Positions 32,516 through 43,382 are shown, counted from the first letter of the stretch. The stretch is 64,000 nucleotides of DNA from Diphasiastrum complanatum (GCA_029204225.1 CM055093.1:5379205-5443204), one strand, 5' to 3'. Notes: generated by a model from the sequence alone, not told the origin. A program made the numbers and translations.

Positions 32516-33022
32516 ATGTGTGGCGCTGCCTCTACATCTTCATCTCCACCTGCTACCCAAAGACACACCACCACCACTGTACTAACAACTCTATCAACCA
32601 CCGCCACTTCTTCTTCCGTACAACCCTCCACTCTGGTCTCTGTTGTTACTACCTCTCTTTCTGTTCCATCCACAACTGTTTATGTTTTCATTCCCATTTT
32701 CTCTGTTGATACCACTTTCGTTTATGCTCCATTATCCACTACTCCATCCATCGCCATCGCATCCTCCATCACTCCTACTGTCATCGTTGCTTCCCTCATA
32801 TTTAATCCCTCTGATTCTCAGTTGTCTCCCGACACTCTGGCGTGGATGCAAGTCATCAATTTTTCACCCCCATGTCAGACTCTTTCTGCTCCATCCTCGT
32901 CTTCTTCCATACTCTACACCACCCTTCAATTCCCCTCTGTTCCTCCCATCCTCTCATTTGGACAAACTGTCCTCACCCCCGTTTCCATTGTTGCTTCTCA
33001 AACCCCACCTGCTTCAACATGA
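32516..33022 (+). other. Ser/Thr/Pro-rich open frame, origin unknown
   Basis: A 168-residue open frame is dominated by Ser, Thr, Pro and Val, with no recognised domain and no Copia similarity. It is richer in C than the surrounding AT-rich elements. It lies exactly between the truncated COP-6 (left) and COP-7 (right), with a coiled-coil frame right after it. It may be captured host sequence, or part of an unrecognised element. I cannot assign a function. Confidence 0.4.
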
Positions 33023-33026
33023 ATAA

Positions 33027-33404
33027 GAAGGGCACCGGGAGATTGTCAAGCTGCAACAGAAGGAGGAGGGCCTCAATCTATATATTCAAAGCCTCTCCAA
33101 AGCGTTGACAGAGGCCTCCATGAAGGTGCGAGAGCTTCAATCCGAAACATCCCAACGGCTTGCTCCCATCCAGGCGCAATTACAAATATTGGAAGCAGAG
33201 AATACGTGCCTGAGGGCGGAAGTCAAGGCCCTACAAAGTGAAAAGCTCACCTGGTTAGCTCAACCTACACCAGACTCAAGGCCACTATCTGAATCAAAGA
33301 TGAATCTCTTTCGGCATCAGGTGCAGGTCTATAGCCAAACCTTAAACAACTACCAAACAGAGTTCAATAAATATCGGGCAAGCGCAACTCACGAGCTCGC
33401 CCCG
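33027..33404 (+). pseudogene. coiled-coil protein fragment
   Basis: The frame open from 33027 reads REIVKLQQKEEGLNLYIQSL and continues through KVRELQSETSQRL and ILEAENTCLRAEVKALQSEK, with hydrophobic heptad spacing typical of a coiled coil. A Gln/Asn-rich tail follows. There is no in-frame ATG at the start; an upstream ATG at 33018 is one frame off. Coding continues to the junction with COP-7 at about 33405. It is not part of any Copia protein I recognise. Confidence 0.5.
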
Positions 33405-33462
33405 AACTCATTGGAGATGAATTCTCCACCATTGTCACTTCTAAGAATCTTGATGCTATGAT

Positions 33463-34920
33463 TTACTTTACAAAAGTATCAAATACTTGAGACTTGAAGG
33501 GAAGTAAGAACACCCAACAATATCTTGAGTAGTCATCAATGAAGGTTAAAAACATGGATGAACCTCCATTAGATTTGGTGCTAGCAATGTGCACATCCGA
33601 GTGTATGAGTTCAAGAGGATGAGATGACTTTGTGATGGAGTTAGGAAACACCTTCTTATGTGCCTTGGATAAGGCACAAGCTTCACAAACCTTGTCTTCC
33701 TTCTCAATAGACCTTGGTAGGCCTAAAACATACTCCTCCTTGATCATAGCCTCCATGGAACCCGAGTTCACATGTCCAAGTCTTTTGTGCCATAAAGTAA
33801 AAGTAGATATCTTGTTCTTCTCGGCCAACATGACAACATTAGTATCCACAAATGCATCCAACTTATAAAGTTTGCCAAGTCTAGTGCCCTTAGCCACTAT
33901 CTTACCCTTCTTCTTGATGAAACATTCATTTGAAGCAAAGTCAACATTGAAATCATTCTCTACCATTTGGCCAACACTTAGTAGATTCTTTGTTATTGTA
34001 GGAATGTACAAAACACCTTCTATGTTGATCTTTTTGGAAGATCCTAAGCAAAGGGGAATGCTACCAACTCCTTCAATCTTACAAGCTTCATCATTTGCTG
34101 TATAGATAGACTTTATAGGTCCATCATAAGATAAGAGAGAAGAGAAAAACTCCCTTTTACTAGTCATGTGTGAACTAGCACCCGAGTCAATCCACCAAGG
34201 ATCTTCTCCTTTGAAGCTTGTTGAAGAAAATATGGACATCATGAGAGAGTCCTCATGTGAACTCTCCTCCTCCTCCTCTTTGCTCATGTTGGCTTGGCTT
34301 TGATCTTGCTTCCTCTTGAAGCATTCCGAGGCATAATGCCCCATCTTGCTACAATAGTAGCACTTCACCTTTGATTTGTCCTTCTTGACTTTGGTGGTGG
34401 ATGGAGATGCCTTTGAGGGTCCTTCTTGATCCTCAAGCTTTGTAGACTTCTTGAATGTTGATACTTTGCCTTTGGACTTGCCTTTGCCTTTGGTGAAGAG
34501 AGCTTGGTCATCTCCACCTTGGATGGAAAGCCTATCCATCCTCTCTTGCATTTGGCTCCTTCTTGATTCCTCGGCCATGAGTGTGCCTTGGAGTTCTTCA
34601 AGTATGGGTAGCTTGCTCATAATTGCATATCCCTGAACCAAATTGTCAAATTCAAAGCTTAGTCCATTCAATATGAGTTGAACAAGCTCTTCATCCTTGA
34701 TAGGATCACCTATAAAGGCTAGCTCTTTGTTCAATTCCTTTACTCTTAGGACAAAAGTATGTGCACTCTCTCCTTTCTTTTGATAGCTTCTATAGATTTG
34801 ATTCTTCAAAGCTAACATTCTAGTTTGGTTCTTGGATTCATAGACCTTTTGAAAAGTCTCCCAAGCATCTTGAGCTGAAGTGCAATCTCCTACCTCTCTT
34901 AAGAGTTCATTTTGCAACAT
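33463..34920 (-). CDS. COP-7 gag-protease-integrase frame
   Basis: This 485-residue open frame on the minus strand has gag from NELLREVGDCTSAQDAW, the CCHC knuckle CYYCSKMGHYASEC (about residue 190), the protease site WWIDSGASSHMTS (about residue 245), the integrase zinc domain (LWHKRLGH about residue 385; CEAC about 420) and the first core Asp in [11 protein letters not shown]. It ends in FDTFVK. Sequence continues past a stop to LRSDNGGEFISNE at 33405. A frameshift near 34915 separates it from the gag start at 35128. Domain residues look intact. Confidence 0.88.
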   Translation of the reverse strand: MLQNELLREVGDCTSAQDAWETFQKVYESKNQTRMLALKNQIYRSYQKKGESAHTFVLRVKELNKELAFIGDPIKDEELVQLILNGLSFEFDNLVQGYAIMSKLPILEELQGTLMAEESRRSQMQERMDRLSIQGGDDQALFTKGKGKSKGKVSTFKKSTKLEDQEGPSKASPSTTKVKKDKSKVKCYYCSKMGHYASECFKRKQDQSQANMSKEEEEESSHEDSLMMSIFSSTSFKGEDPWWIDSGASSHMTSKREFFSSLLSYDGPIKSIYTANDEACKIEGVGSIPLCLGSSKKINIEGVLYIPTITKNLLSVGQMVENDFNVDFASNECFIKKKGKIVAKGTRLGKLYKLDAFVDTNVVMLAEKNKISTFTLWHKRLGHVNSGSMEAMIKEEYVLGLPRSIEKEDKVCEACALSKAHKKVFPNSITKSSHPLELIHSDVHIASTKSNGGSSMFLTFIDDYSRYCWVFLLPFKSQVFDTFVK

Positions 34921-35128
34921 TCATTTTTATGCAATGTAGTGCAACATTGCACCTCTTGATGTATTTGGCTTTTTCTTGAGGATGAATAGGTTCACCCTCC
35001 TTACCATTTACAATTTCCATCAGATCTTGCATGATCATGATGGATTCCATTCTAACTTTCCATATGGAATAGTTAGTTTTGTTGAGCCTTTCATTAGTAT
35101 CCAAAAGATATGCATTTATAAATGCCAT
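34907..35128 (-). pseudogene. COP-7 gag N-terminus
   Basis: The frame MAFINAYLLDTNERLNKTNY with WKVRMESIMIMQDLMEIV is the N-terminus of Copia gag, parallel to COP-8 and COP-9. It stops at 34907 after MNVAK. The next part of gag (NELLREV) is in another frame, which indicates a small indel. Confidence 0.85.
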
Positions 35129-35926
35129 CTAGTCTCCTAATCAAGGACTTGACACAAATGAAGGTTACTTCTATTGATTTGATTGAAGGTCTACCTTATC
35201 CCACTTCTTAGGGACCTGAAAAGATCAGTAATAGACTTCCTTTAAATATCTAAGAATGATCTCTAACAAAATCAAATCATAGAATACTAGAAACAATGCA
35301 CTTGCTTGATTGAAGTAGACAATACTAGTAGAATTGCCCCTCTTTCTATAAAGAACATTAAAGCTTCCAAATGATCTGATAAAGAGTGAATTTAAGCAAC
35401 CTAATATACTTCCAAAATCACTTATAAAAGATGTAAATGGAACTTAATGAGGATGCAACACAATCTACTATCCAATCACAAGCAAAAAATGATCAAAATT
35501 GATGAAAAATTGATCTAATTTGGTGCATAAGTCAAGCAATGGTTGGACTGAACCTAAATCACTTTAGGAGGTGTCTACTACACCTTAGAACAGCCTTGAA
35601 GAGTCCCCAAAACTCTGATCTTCACTCTCCTTGAATGCTAGAAAGCCTCCTCTATGAAATCACCTCCAAAACTCGCTTAGAAATCAATGCTTGGAGCAAG
35701 CAAAACTTGCTATCTTGGTAATGTGAATTGAATTCAACTTTGCCTATGGTTCTAGACACCTAAAAACCTGCAAATGAAGTCACACAAAACCAATCTCCAA
35801 TTTATTTGACTCACTTTGAGTTCTAGAATCAATAGTAGATGCTAAGATCCAATCTACACAAGATTTAGATCAAAAATTGTGATCAAATTGAATGAAAACC
35901 AAGGATTTAGCTCATTTCAACCTTTA
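35129..35926 (-). other. COP-7 untranslated leader
   Basis: About 800 bases between the primer site and the gag start. No coding block or repeat is recognised. Confidence 0.6.
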
Positions 35927-35939
35927 GGCTCTGATACCA
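35927..35939 (-). promoter_or_regulatory. COP-7 primer binding site
   Basis: GGCTCTGATACCA is the reverse complement of TGGTATCAGAGCC, the Met-tRNA primer site. It abuts the minus-strand LTR at 35940, which identifies that LTR as the 5' LTR. Confidence 0.9.
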
Positions 35940-36621
35940 TGTAAAAATTACAGCAAATAAGGATCCTAAAACACTTGAAATGATGAGGGAAACAATAGAT
36001 TATGATTTCATAAGATTAGCACAAGTTGAACCATCAAAATCCATCAAAAATCTATGCTTGAACCTCACTAAATGGCCCAAATCCTTGAAGAACGCTTCAC
36101 ACGTGTGAAAGTACGGCCTCCCACAGTCTGAGTACTGTACACCAGACCTGCATTCAATCCTATAATCATTAGTAATCACAAGTACTCAAACAATTATGAA
36201 CATAGAGAGCAATTGCACCATTATGAGAGAAAAATCATGAAATTGCTTGATTGATTTTGGTGAGATATCATCACCTATATATACATGATCCATCATGGTT
36301 TTGTGCAGGTATGAGTAGCCCTAAACCTATCCCTAATGCTAATTTTGGTGGATCTTTCATCCCTACCAAGTTAGGGTTGGAATCTTGGAGATCCCTCAAC
36401 AATGCAAAAATTACCAAAAATAGCTCCTATTTTTTCTCCCTTGTATCTAAGCATAATTTGGACTCATTCCAAAGGTTCTAACACTTAGGTCTACTTGAGA
36501 ACATCCTTATGAATGGAATCCTATGCTATTTGGCACGTGTGACAAGCCACATCATGACCATCTAGCTATTTACAAGTCATATGACCAAAACTAGTCAAGC
36601 TAGAATTGTGAATTTTTAACA
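35940..36621 (-). repeat. COP-7 5' LTR, minus orientation
   Basis: This 682-bp repeat is the inverted copy of 40156-40838, with only a few differences by eye. In minus sense it starts TGTTAAAAATTC and ends AATTTTTACA. It holds a TATA-like TATATATA at 36276-36283 and CACACGTGTG at 36098-36107, downstream of the TATA in the transcribed direction. Confidence 0.9.
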
Positions 36622-37898
36622 AGTACATGGAGGAGCAAGCACCAAACCCACCTATCACACCAAGGAGATCTTCAAGGGCAAAAGTGGAGCCATCAAGGCT
36701 CACATATCAAGGCAAAGGACAGCAAGTTGAGGGTATCTCATCCACTTCTTATGCTTTATCTAGTTTTGAAGAACCATCTAATGTTGAAGATGCATTGAAC
36801 TCCAAAGAATGGTATAAAGCTATGTTGGATGAGTATGATGCCTTGATTGAGAATGAAACTTGGTTGCTTGTTGAGAGACCTCAAAGGAATGTAATAGGAT
36901 GCAAGTGGGTCTTCAAGCTTAAGCTGAATGCAAATGGGAGTGTTAACAAACATAAAGCAAGACTAGTTGCAAAAGGTTATGCTCAAGAGAGAGGGATAGA
37001 CTATGAAGAAACTTTTGCACCCGTGGCCAAGATGGTCACAATAAGGCTAATCATTGCACTTGCATCACATTTTGGATGGATTCTATGTCAAATGGATGTC
37101 TCTAATGCTTTCTTGAATGGTTTTTTGGAAGAGGATATCTATATGGAGCAGCCACAAGGGTTCATCAAGCATGGAATGGAGAACAAAGTATGCCATCTCC
37201 AAAGAAGCATCTATGGCTTGAAGCAAGCCTCAAGATCTTGGAATTCAAGACTGCATTGCTATCTTATTTCACTTTCTTTTGTTCAAAGTGAATATGATCC
37301 CACTCTTTACATTAAGTTTGATGATGTTGGTATTGTACTTTTACTCATTTATGTAGATGACATCATCATTACTGGAAATAGTGTTGATGGTATTGAAAAA
37401 ATCAAGATAGATCTATCCTTAGAATTCAAGATGGTAGATCTAGGGTGTCTTCACTTCATCTTAGGCATAGAAGTACTTAGAGGGTCTGATTTTATCTTTA
37501 TAAGTCAAGTAAACTATGCTCAAAGTCTTTTGAAGAAGTTTAAGATGGAAGTATGCAGAAGTGTTGACACACCAATGGAGCAAGATGTAAAAGTGCCAAA
37601 TAAAGATGATGAAAGATCCCTCATGGACATCACTTTGTTTAGGCAACTTATAGGTTCCTTAATGTGGATTACTATAACTAGACCATATCTTAGCTTTAGT
37701 GTATGTAGGTTGAGCCAATCCATGCAAAAGCCATTGAATATCCATTGGAAAAAGGCTAAGAGGATTCTAAGATACATCTCGGGTACATTGGATTTTGGGA
37801 TTCTATATAGAGGAGATGTGATTAACCTTCATGCATTTAGTGATTCAGATTTTGCAAGGGACAAGAGGGATAGGAAATCAACAAGTGCCTAGGAGGAG
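36622..37898 (+). CDS. COP-7 RT with shortened RNase H, first copy
   Basis: The 421-residue frame 36627-37892 begins inside the integrase-RT linker (TPRRSSRAKVEPSRLTYQGK) and runs through the RT blocks CKWVFKLKLN, YAQERGIDYEETFAPV, DVSNAFLNG, YGLKQASRSW and the active-site YVDD. It continues to the RNase H start (SDSDFARDKRDRKS) and stops at once. About 430 bp of RNase H are deleted, joining GTGCCTA directly to the purine tract GGAGGAG. Compared with the second copy, the conserved RPDL Asp is Tyr and the FAGDK Gly is Arg. Confidence 0.88.
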
Positions 37899-38084
37899 TG
37901 TTAAAATTTCACAATTCTAGCTTGACTAGTTTTGGTCATATGACTTGTAAATAGTTAGATGGTCATGATGTGGCTTGTCACACGTGCCAAATAGCATAGG
38001 ATTCCATTCATAAGGATGTTCTCAAGTAGACCTAAGTGTTAGAACCTTTGGAATGAGTCCAAATTATGCTTAGATACAAGGGAG
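37899..38084 (+). repeat. COP-7 partial LTR between tandem copies
   Basis: The first 186 bp of the COP-7 LTR (TGTTAAAATTTCACAATTC onward) are followed abruptly by integrase sequence at TATGTGCAAAC. It matches the start of 40156-40838 and marks a truncated LTR trapped between the two 3' halves. Confidence 0.88.
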
Positions 38085-40141
38085 TATGTGCAAACTACTT
38101 GATGAATAGGGTGTCTTGCAAAGCAATTGAAGGCAAAACTCCTTATGAGATGTTGTATGGAAAGAAACCCAATCTTAATCACTTGAAAGTTTTTGGGTGT
38201 ATATGTTATGTGCATGTGCCATTGGAAACAAGAACCAAGGAGGATCCATCTTCCACAACAGGGATCATGCTTGGATATGCAAGCTCAAGCAAGGGCTACA
38301 AAGTCTATCTCCCATCCTTGAACAAATTTGTTGTTTCAAGGGATGTCATCTTTGATGAACATCATATGCATATGCTTGAAGAAGGCTCAAGTGCTCCAAC
38401 AATCAAGAAGAAGATGGCCGAGGAGCAAGATCTTGGTTTTGAGGAGGAGCTCATGGAGGAGCAAGCACCAAACCCACCTATCACACCAAGGAGATCTTCA
38501 AGGGCAAAAGTGGAGCCATCAAGGCTCACATATCAAGGCAAAGGACAGCAAGTTGAGGGTATCTCATCCACTTCTTATGCTTTATCTAGTTTTGAAGAAC
38601 CATCTAATGTTGAAGATGCATTGAACTCCAAAGAATGGTATAAAGCTATGTTGGATGAGTATGATGCCTTGATTGAGAATGAAACTTGGTTGCTTGTTGA
38701 GAGACCTCAAAGGAATGTAATAGGATGCAAGTGGGTCTTCAAGCTTAAGCTGAATGCAAATGGGAGTGTTAACAAACATAAAGCAAGACTAGTTGCAAAA
38801 GGTTATGCTCAAGAGAGAGGGATAGACTATGAGGAAACTTTTGCACCCATGGCCAAGATGGTCACAATAAGGCTAATCATTGCACTTGCATCACATTTTG
38901 GATGGATTCTATGTCAAATGGATGTCTCTAATGCTTTCTTGAATGGTTTTTTGGAAGAGGATATCTATATGGAGCAGCCACAAGGGTTCATCAAGCATGG
39001 AATGGAGAACAAAGTATGCCATCTCCAAAGAAGCATCTATGGCTTGAAGCAAGCCTCGAGATCTTGGAATTCAAGACTACATTGCTATCTTATTTCACTT
39101 TCTTTTGCTCAAAGTGAATATGATCCCACTCTTTACATTAAGTTTGATGATGTTGGTATTGTACTTTTACTCATTTATGTAGATGACATCATCATTAGTG
39201 GAAATAGTGTTGATGGTATTGAAAAAATCAAGATAGATCTATCCTTAGAATTCAAGATGGTAGATCTAGGGTGTCTTCACTTCATATTAGGCATAGAAGT
39301 ACTTAGAGGGTCTGATTTTATCTTTATAAGTCAAGTAAACTATGCTCAAAGTCTTTTGAAGAAGTTTAAGATGGAAGTATGCAAAAGTGTTGACACACCA
39401 ATGGAGCAAGATGTAAAAGTGCCAAATGAAGATGATGAAAGATCCTTCATGGACATCACTTTGTTTAGGCAACTTATAGGTTCCTTAATGTGGATCACTA
39501 TAACTAGACCAGATCTTAGCTTTAGTGTATGTAGGTTGAGCCAATCCATGCAAAAGCCATTGAATATCCATTGGAAAAAGGCTAAGAGGATTCTAAGATA
39601 CATCTCGGGTACATTGGATTTTGGGATTCTATATAGAGGAGATGTGATTAACCTTCATGCATTTAGTGATTCAGATTTTGCAGGGGACAAGAGGGATAGG
39701 AAATCAACAAGTGCCTATTCAACTTTCATAGGAGAAGGTGTGGTTTCATGGCTTTCAAAAAAGCAAGAAACTATATCTCTATCTTCAACCGAGGCTGAGT
39801 ACAAAGCTTTGACAACCACTACAAAGGAGGTACTTTGGATCAAGAGATTATTGGTGGAACTAAAGATCATGGATTCAGAGGAGGCACCAATCATCTACAA
39901 TGACAATATATCATCCCAACACCTTGCATCTAACCCAATCTTCCATGCAAGATCTAAGCACATTGAGATATGCCATCACTTTCCGAGAGAAATGGTGCAA
40001 GCCAAGGAGATTGCTTTGGAGCATGTTCCAAGCAATGAATGTGTAGCTGATCTACTTACTAAACCACTTCAAAAGACACCTTTTATGAAGTTCATATCAT
40101 CACTTGGAGTGATTAGTAAAGCAATGATTGAACCAAGCTAG
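38085..40141 (+). CDS. COP-7 integrase end, RT and RNase H, second copy
   Basis: This frame stays open to 40141. It starts in the integrase C-terminal region (CANYLMNRVSCKAIEGKTPY, then HLKVFGC) and passes the linker, complete RT with YVDD (near 39175) and complete RNase H (SDSDFAGDKRDRKS, STEAEYKALT, ADLLTKPLQ). It ends just before the purine tract. The reading frame is intact but lacks gag, protease and most of integrase. Its linker-RT section is about 99% identical to the first copy (13-14 differences in about 1,265 bp by eye). Confidence 0.92.
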
Positions 40142-40155
40142 ATAGTGAGGAGGAG

Positions 40156-40838
40156 TGTTAAAAATTCACAATTCTAGCTTGACTAGTTTTGGTCATATGA
40201 CTTGTAAATAGTTAGATGGTCATGATGTGGCTTGTCACACGTGCCAAATAGCATAGGATTCCATTCATAAGGATGTTCTCAAGTAGACCTAAGTGTTAGA
40301 ACCTTTGGAATGAGTCCAAATTATGCTTAGATACAAGGGAGAAAAAATAGGAGCTATTTTTGGTAATTTTTGCATTGTTGAGGGATCTCCAAGATTCCAA
40401 CCCTAACCTGGTAGGGATGAAAGATCCACCAAATTTAGAATTAGGGATAGGTTTAGGGCTACTCATACCTGCCCAAAACCGTGATGGATCATGTATATAT
40501 AGGTGATGATATCTCACCAAAATCTAATCAAGCAATTTCATGATTTTTCTCTCATAATGGTGCAATTGCTCTCTATGTTCATAATTGTTTGAGTACTTGT
40601 GATTACTAATGATTATAGGATTGAATGTAGGTGTGGTGTACAGTACTCAGACTGTGGGAGGCCGTACTTTCACACGTGTGAAGCCTTCTTCAAGGATTTG
40701 GGCCATTTAGTGAGGTTCAAGCATAGATTTTTGATGGATTTTGATGGTTCAACTTGTGCTAATCTTATGAAATCATAATCTATTGTTTCCCTCATCATTT
40801 CAAGTGTTTTAGGATCCTTATTTGCTGTAATTTTTACA
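40156..40838 (+). repeat. COP-7 3' LTR, plus orientation
   Basis: This 683-bp LTR follows the purine tract AGGAGGAG. It starts TGTTAAAAATTC and ends TTTTTACA. TATA-like TATATATA lies at 40495-40502 and CACACGTGTG at 40671-40680. It abuts COP-8 integrase sequence at 40839. Confidence 0.92.
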
Positions 40839-42575
40839 TCAATCACTTCTAAGAATCTTGATATTGTAAGAAAATTGCTTTTCAACTAGAGCTTTGAACT
40901 TTAGGAAATAGTCAAACACCATAGACTTTGAAGCTAGAAGATATACCCAAGTAAATCTAGTGAAATCATCAATGAAAGTTACAAAGCAAGTAGCACCACC
41001 CTTGCTCTTTGAAGATGAGAAGTGCACATCCGAGTGTATGAGATCCAATGGATGTGTAGTCTTGATAGATGACTTTGAAAAAGGCTTCTTATGAGACTTA
41101 GATATGGCACAAGCCTCACATGGCTTGAAATTCTTGGAGATAAGATTAGGCAAGCCAATAGGTTTGGCTTTCTTAACCATGGACACCATAGAATTATAGT
41201 TAGGATGTCCCAACCTTCTATGCCATAGTTCCTCCAAAGACATATGAGTAGCAAAAGCACTATCACAAGAGTTAGCATACTCTTTGGGATCAAGCTTGTA
41301 GATTTCACCATATCTAGACCCAAATGCAAGGATCTCATCATTCTTCTTGATTGTACATGTATCAACATTGAAATTCACATCTAGTCCACTATCAAACAAT
41401 TGCCCAACACTAATAAGATTTTTTGTTAACTTGGGAACAAAAAGTACATTAGAAAGAGAAAGAAATTTTGATGAAGAAAGCTTTAAGGGAATGGTCCCTA
41501 TGCCTTCAATAGCACACTCATGATCATTTGCGGTGTAGATGGACTTCTTGGCTCCTTCATAAGGTGACATGGATGAAAAAGAATGCTTGGAGCTACACAT
41601 ATGTGTGGAAGCTCCATTGTCGATGTACCACGAACCATCCTTCTTGAAAAGTGATGAAGAAAAACTCGAAACCATAAGAGATCCCTCTCCATCACTTGCA
41701 TGAGCATCTTCCTTCTCTTCATTAGAAATGTTGGCTTGCTTGAATTGACTCTTCTTCTTGAAGCAATTGGTGGCATAATGCCCCTTCTTGCCACAAAAGA
41801 AACACTTGATGTTTTTCTTCTTCTTCTTGGATGTGGAAGCTTGAGAGGACTCATCCTCATCTCTTTTCTCCTTGGAAATAAGATTGTTCTTGCTTGAAGA
41901 GGATTGGTGTTGATTCTTACTTCTTGTCTTGTGCTTGTCTTTGGTAAAGAGAGCTTTACCATCAATGTTGAGAGACAGTCTCTCCATTTTCAAGAGTTTA
42001 TACTCTTGTCTTGATTCTTCAGAAATGAGCACACTTTGGAGTGCTTCCAAACTTGGTAGCTCCTCCTTAATGGCATAACTCTGAACAAGGTTGTCATATT
42101 CCTCTTTTAATCCATTAAGTATGACTTGAACAAGTTCATTTTGGTTGATGGAGTCTCCTATGCATGACAATTCTCTATGGAGGTCTTTAACTCTCATTAC
42201 ATAAGCTGAAGCACTTTCATCACTTCTATGTACACTTTGAAAATTTTGGTTTCTTAGTGTTATAAGTCTAGAAGTATTCTTTGCCTCATAGATTGATTTG
42301 AGAGTATTACAAGCATCTTTGGCATTACTACAAGCACCAATTTCTCTTAAGATATCATTTGAGACATTCATCTTAATATAATACAGAGCCATCTTGGCTC
42401 TCTTTTTGTACTTTGGAATTTCTTGAGGAATTTGTGGCTCTTCTTCAATGCCAAGTACAATATCCATCACATCTTGTAGTATTAAGGCAGATTCCATTCT
42501 AACCTTCCAAATTGAGTAATTGGAGGTTGATAATCTTTCACTTGTTTCTAATAGAAAGACACCCATTGAAGTCAT
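40839..42575 (-). CDS. COP-8 gag-protease-integrase frame
   Basis: A single uninterrupted minus-strand frame; the start at 42575 (MTSMGVFLLETSERL) is chosen by alignment to the other gag starts. Gag is followed by the CCHC knuckle CFFCGKKGHYATNC, the protease block WYIDNGASTHMCSS (Asp kept, Ser-Gly now Asn-Gly), the integrase zinc domain (ELWHRRLGHPNYNSM; CEACAISKSH) and the first core Asp in TFIDDFTRFTW. It runs to NIKILRSD, where it meets the COP-7 LTR. The rest of pol is missing. Its leader is split by COP-9. Confidence 0.9.
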   Translation of the reverse strand: MTSMGVFLLETSERLSTSNYSIWKVRMESALILQDVMDIVLGIEEEPQIPQEIPKYKKRAKMALYYIKMNVSNDILREIGACSNAKDACNTLKSIYEAKNTSRLITLRNQNFQSVHRSDESASAYVMRVKDLHRELSCIGDSINQNELVQVILNGLKEEYDNLVQSYAIKEELPSLEALQSVLISEESRQEYKLLKMERLSLNIDGKALFTKDKHKTRSKNQHQSSSSKNNLISKEKRDEDESSQASTSKKKKKNIKCFFCGKKGHYATNCFKKKSQFKQANISNEEKEDAHASDGEGSLMVSSFSSSLFKKDGSWYIDNGASTHMCSSKHSFSSMSPYEGAKKSIYTANDHECAIEGIGTIPLKLSSSKFLSLSNVLFVPKLTKNLISVGQLFDSGLDVNFNVDTCTIKKNDEILAFGSRYGEIYKLDPKEYANSCDSAFATHMSLEELWHRRLGHPNYNSMVSMVKKAKPIGLPNLISKNFKPCEACAISKSHKKPFSKSSIKTTHPLDLIHSDVHFSSSKSKGGATCFVTFIDDFTRFTWVYLLASKSMVFDYFLKFKALVEKQFSYNIKILRSD

Positions 42576-42691
42576 AAAGAATGATGGAAATAAAAAAAGA
42601 TGGATAAAAGAATTGCTTATCTTCTCATTATAGGAACCAATCAAGGGTACAGAACCAAATCCTATGTAAGACTAAACAAAAAACTGTGAGA
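42576..42691 (-). other. COP-8 leader, gag-proximal part
   Basis: Leader sequence between the COP-8 gag start and the COP-9 insertion. It ends with the target duplication TGAGA (42687-42691). The leader continues at 48689. Confidence 0.7.
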
Positions 42692-43382
42692 TGTGAAAAA
42701 TTGCCTACATTGGCAAATCTAGCCATGTAGAATATTGTACATTTTGTCAATATTGTTTGTTGGTTACTTGAATGGCCAAAGTGACACTTGTACATACACA
42801 CCTAAAGTAGGTTACCACGAGTCAAGAGGAGTGGTTGTGTCTATTTGGTAGTGATTCCTACTTTGTAGGATCTAGACCATGATTTATGATGAGATTTGTA
42901 CCTACCATGCACCTACCAAGCATGACTCTTGGATCTAGACTAGGGTTTTCACATTAGGGCAAGAAAGTGGAGTCTAATTCCTTATTACATGCTGGATTTT
43001 CACCTAACTTTGCAAAGGAAGTGTGTTTTACTATGTATTTCCATTCTCCATAGTGAGAAGATAGAAACTTTTTGGAGCCTCAAGGAGAAACTCGAGTTTC
43101 CTCTCATTGTATGGTGATTACTCTATTTTTCCAATGAAACCCAGCTTTGGCACTTTGTAAACACTGTCTACAGGCCGTACTACAGCCTTATTTCCACACG
43201 TGTGGAGTTGGATTAGACTATTTGATCAATGCTTTGATTGTCTCTACTTGTTTCCTATCAAGCTGCTAAACTAGATCTTGTTTTCTGATGACTAGTTTCT
43301 GATAGATTGTTTAACAAGCATACAATCACCTTGTGGATCATTCAAAGATCCATTTATGGTCCTTAGTACTGTACTTTTCACA
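42692..43382 (+). repeat. COP-9 5' LTR
   Basis: 691 bp, starting TGTGAAAAATTG and ending TTTTCACA. It contains CCGTACTACAG and the palindrome CCACACGTGTGG (43194-43205) about 180 bp before the primer site. Confidence 0.95.

Larger units (their letters stand above)
33405..36621 (-). mobile_element. COP-7 5' half (LTR, gag, protease, integrase start)
   Basis: On the minus strand: 5' LTR 36621-35940, primer site, leader, gag, protease and integrase up to LRSDNGGEFISNE, where it breaks at about 33405. The LTR is nearly identical to the plus-strand LTR at 40156-40838, so this half and the RT halves at 36622-40140 belong to one family in opposite orientations. Confidence 0.88.
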
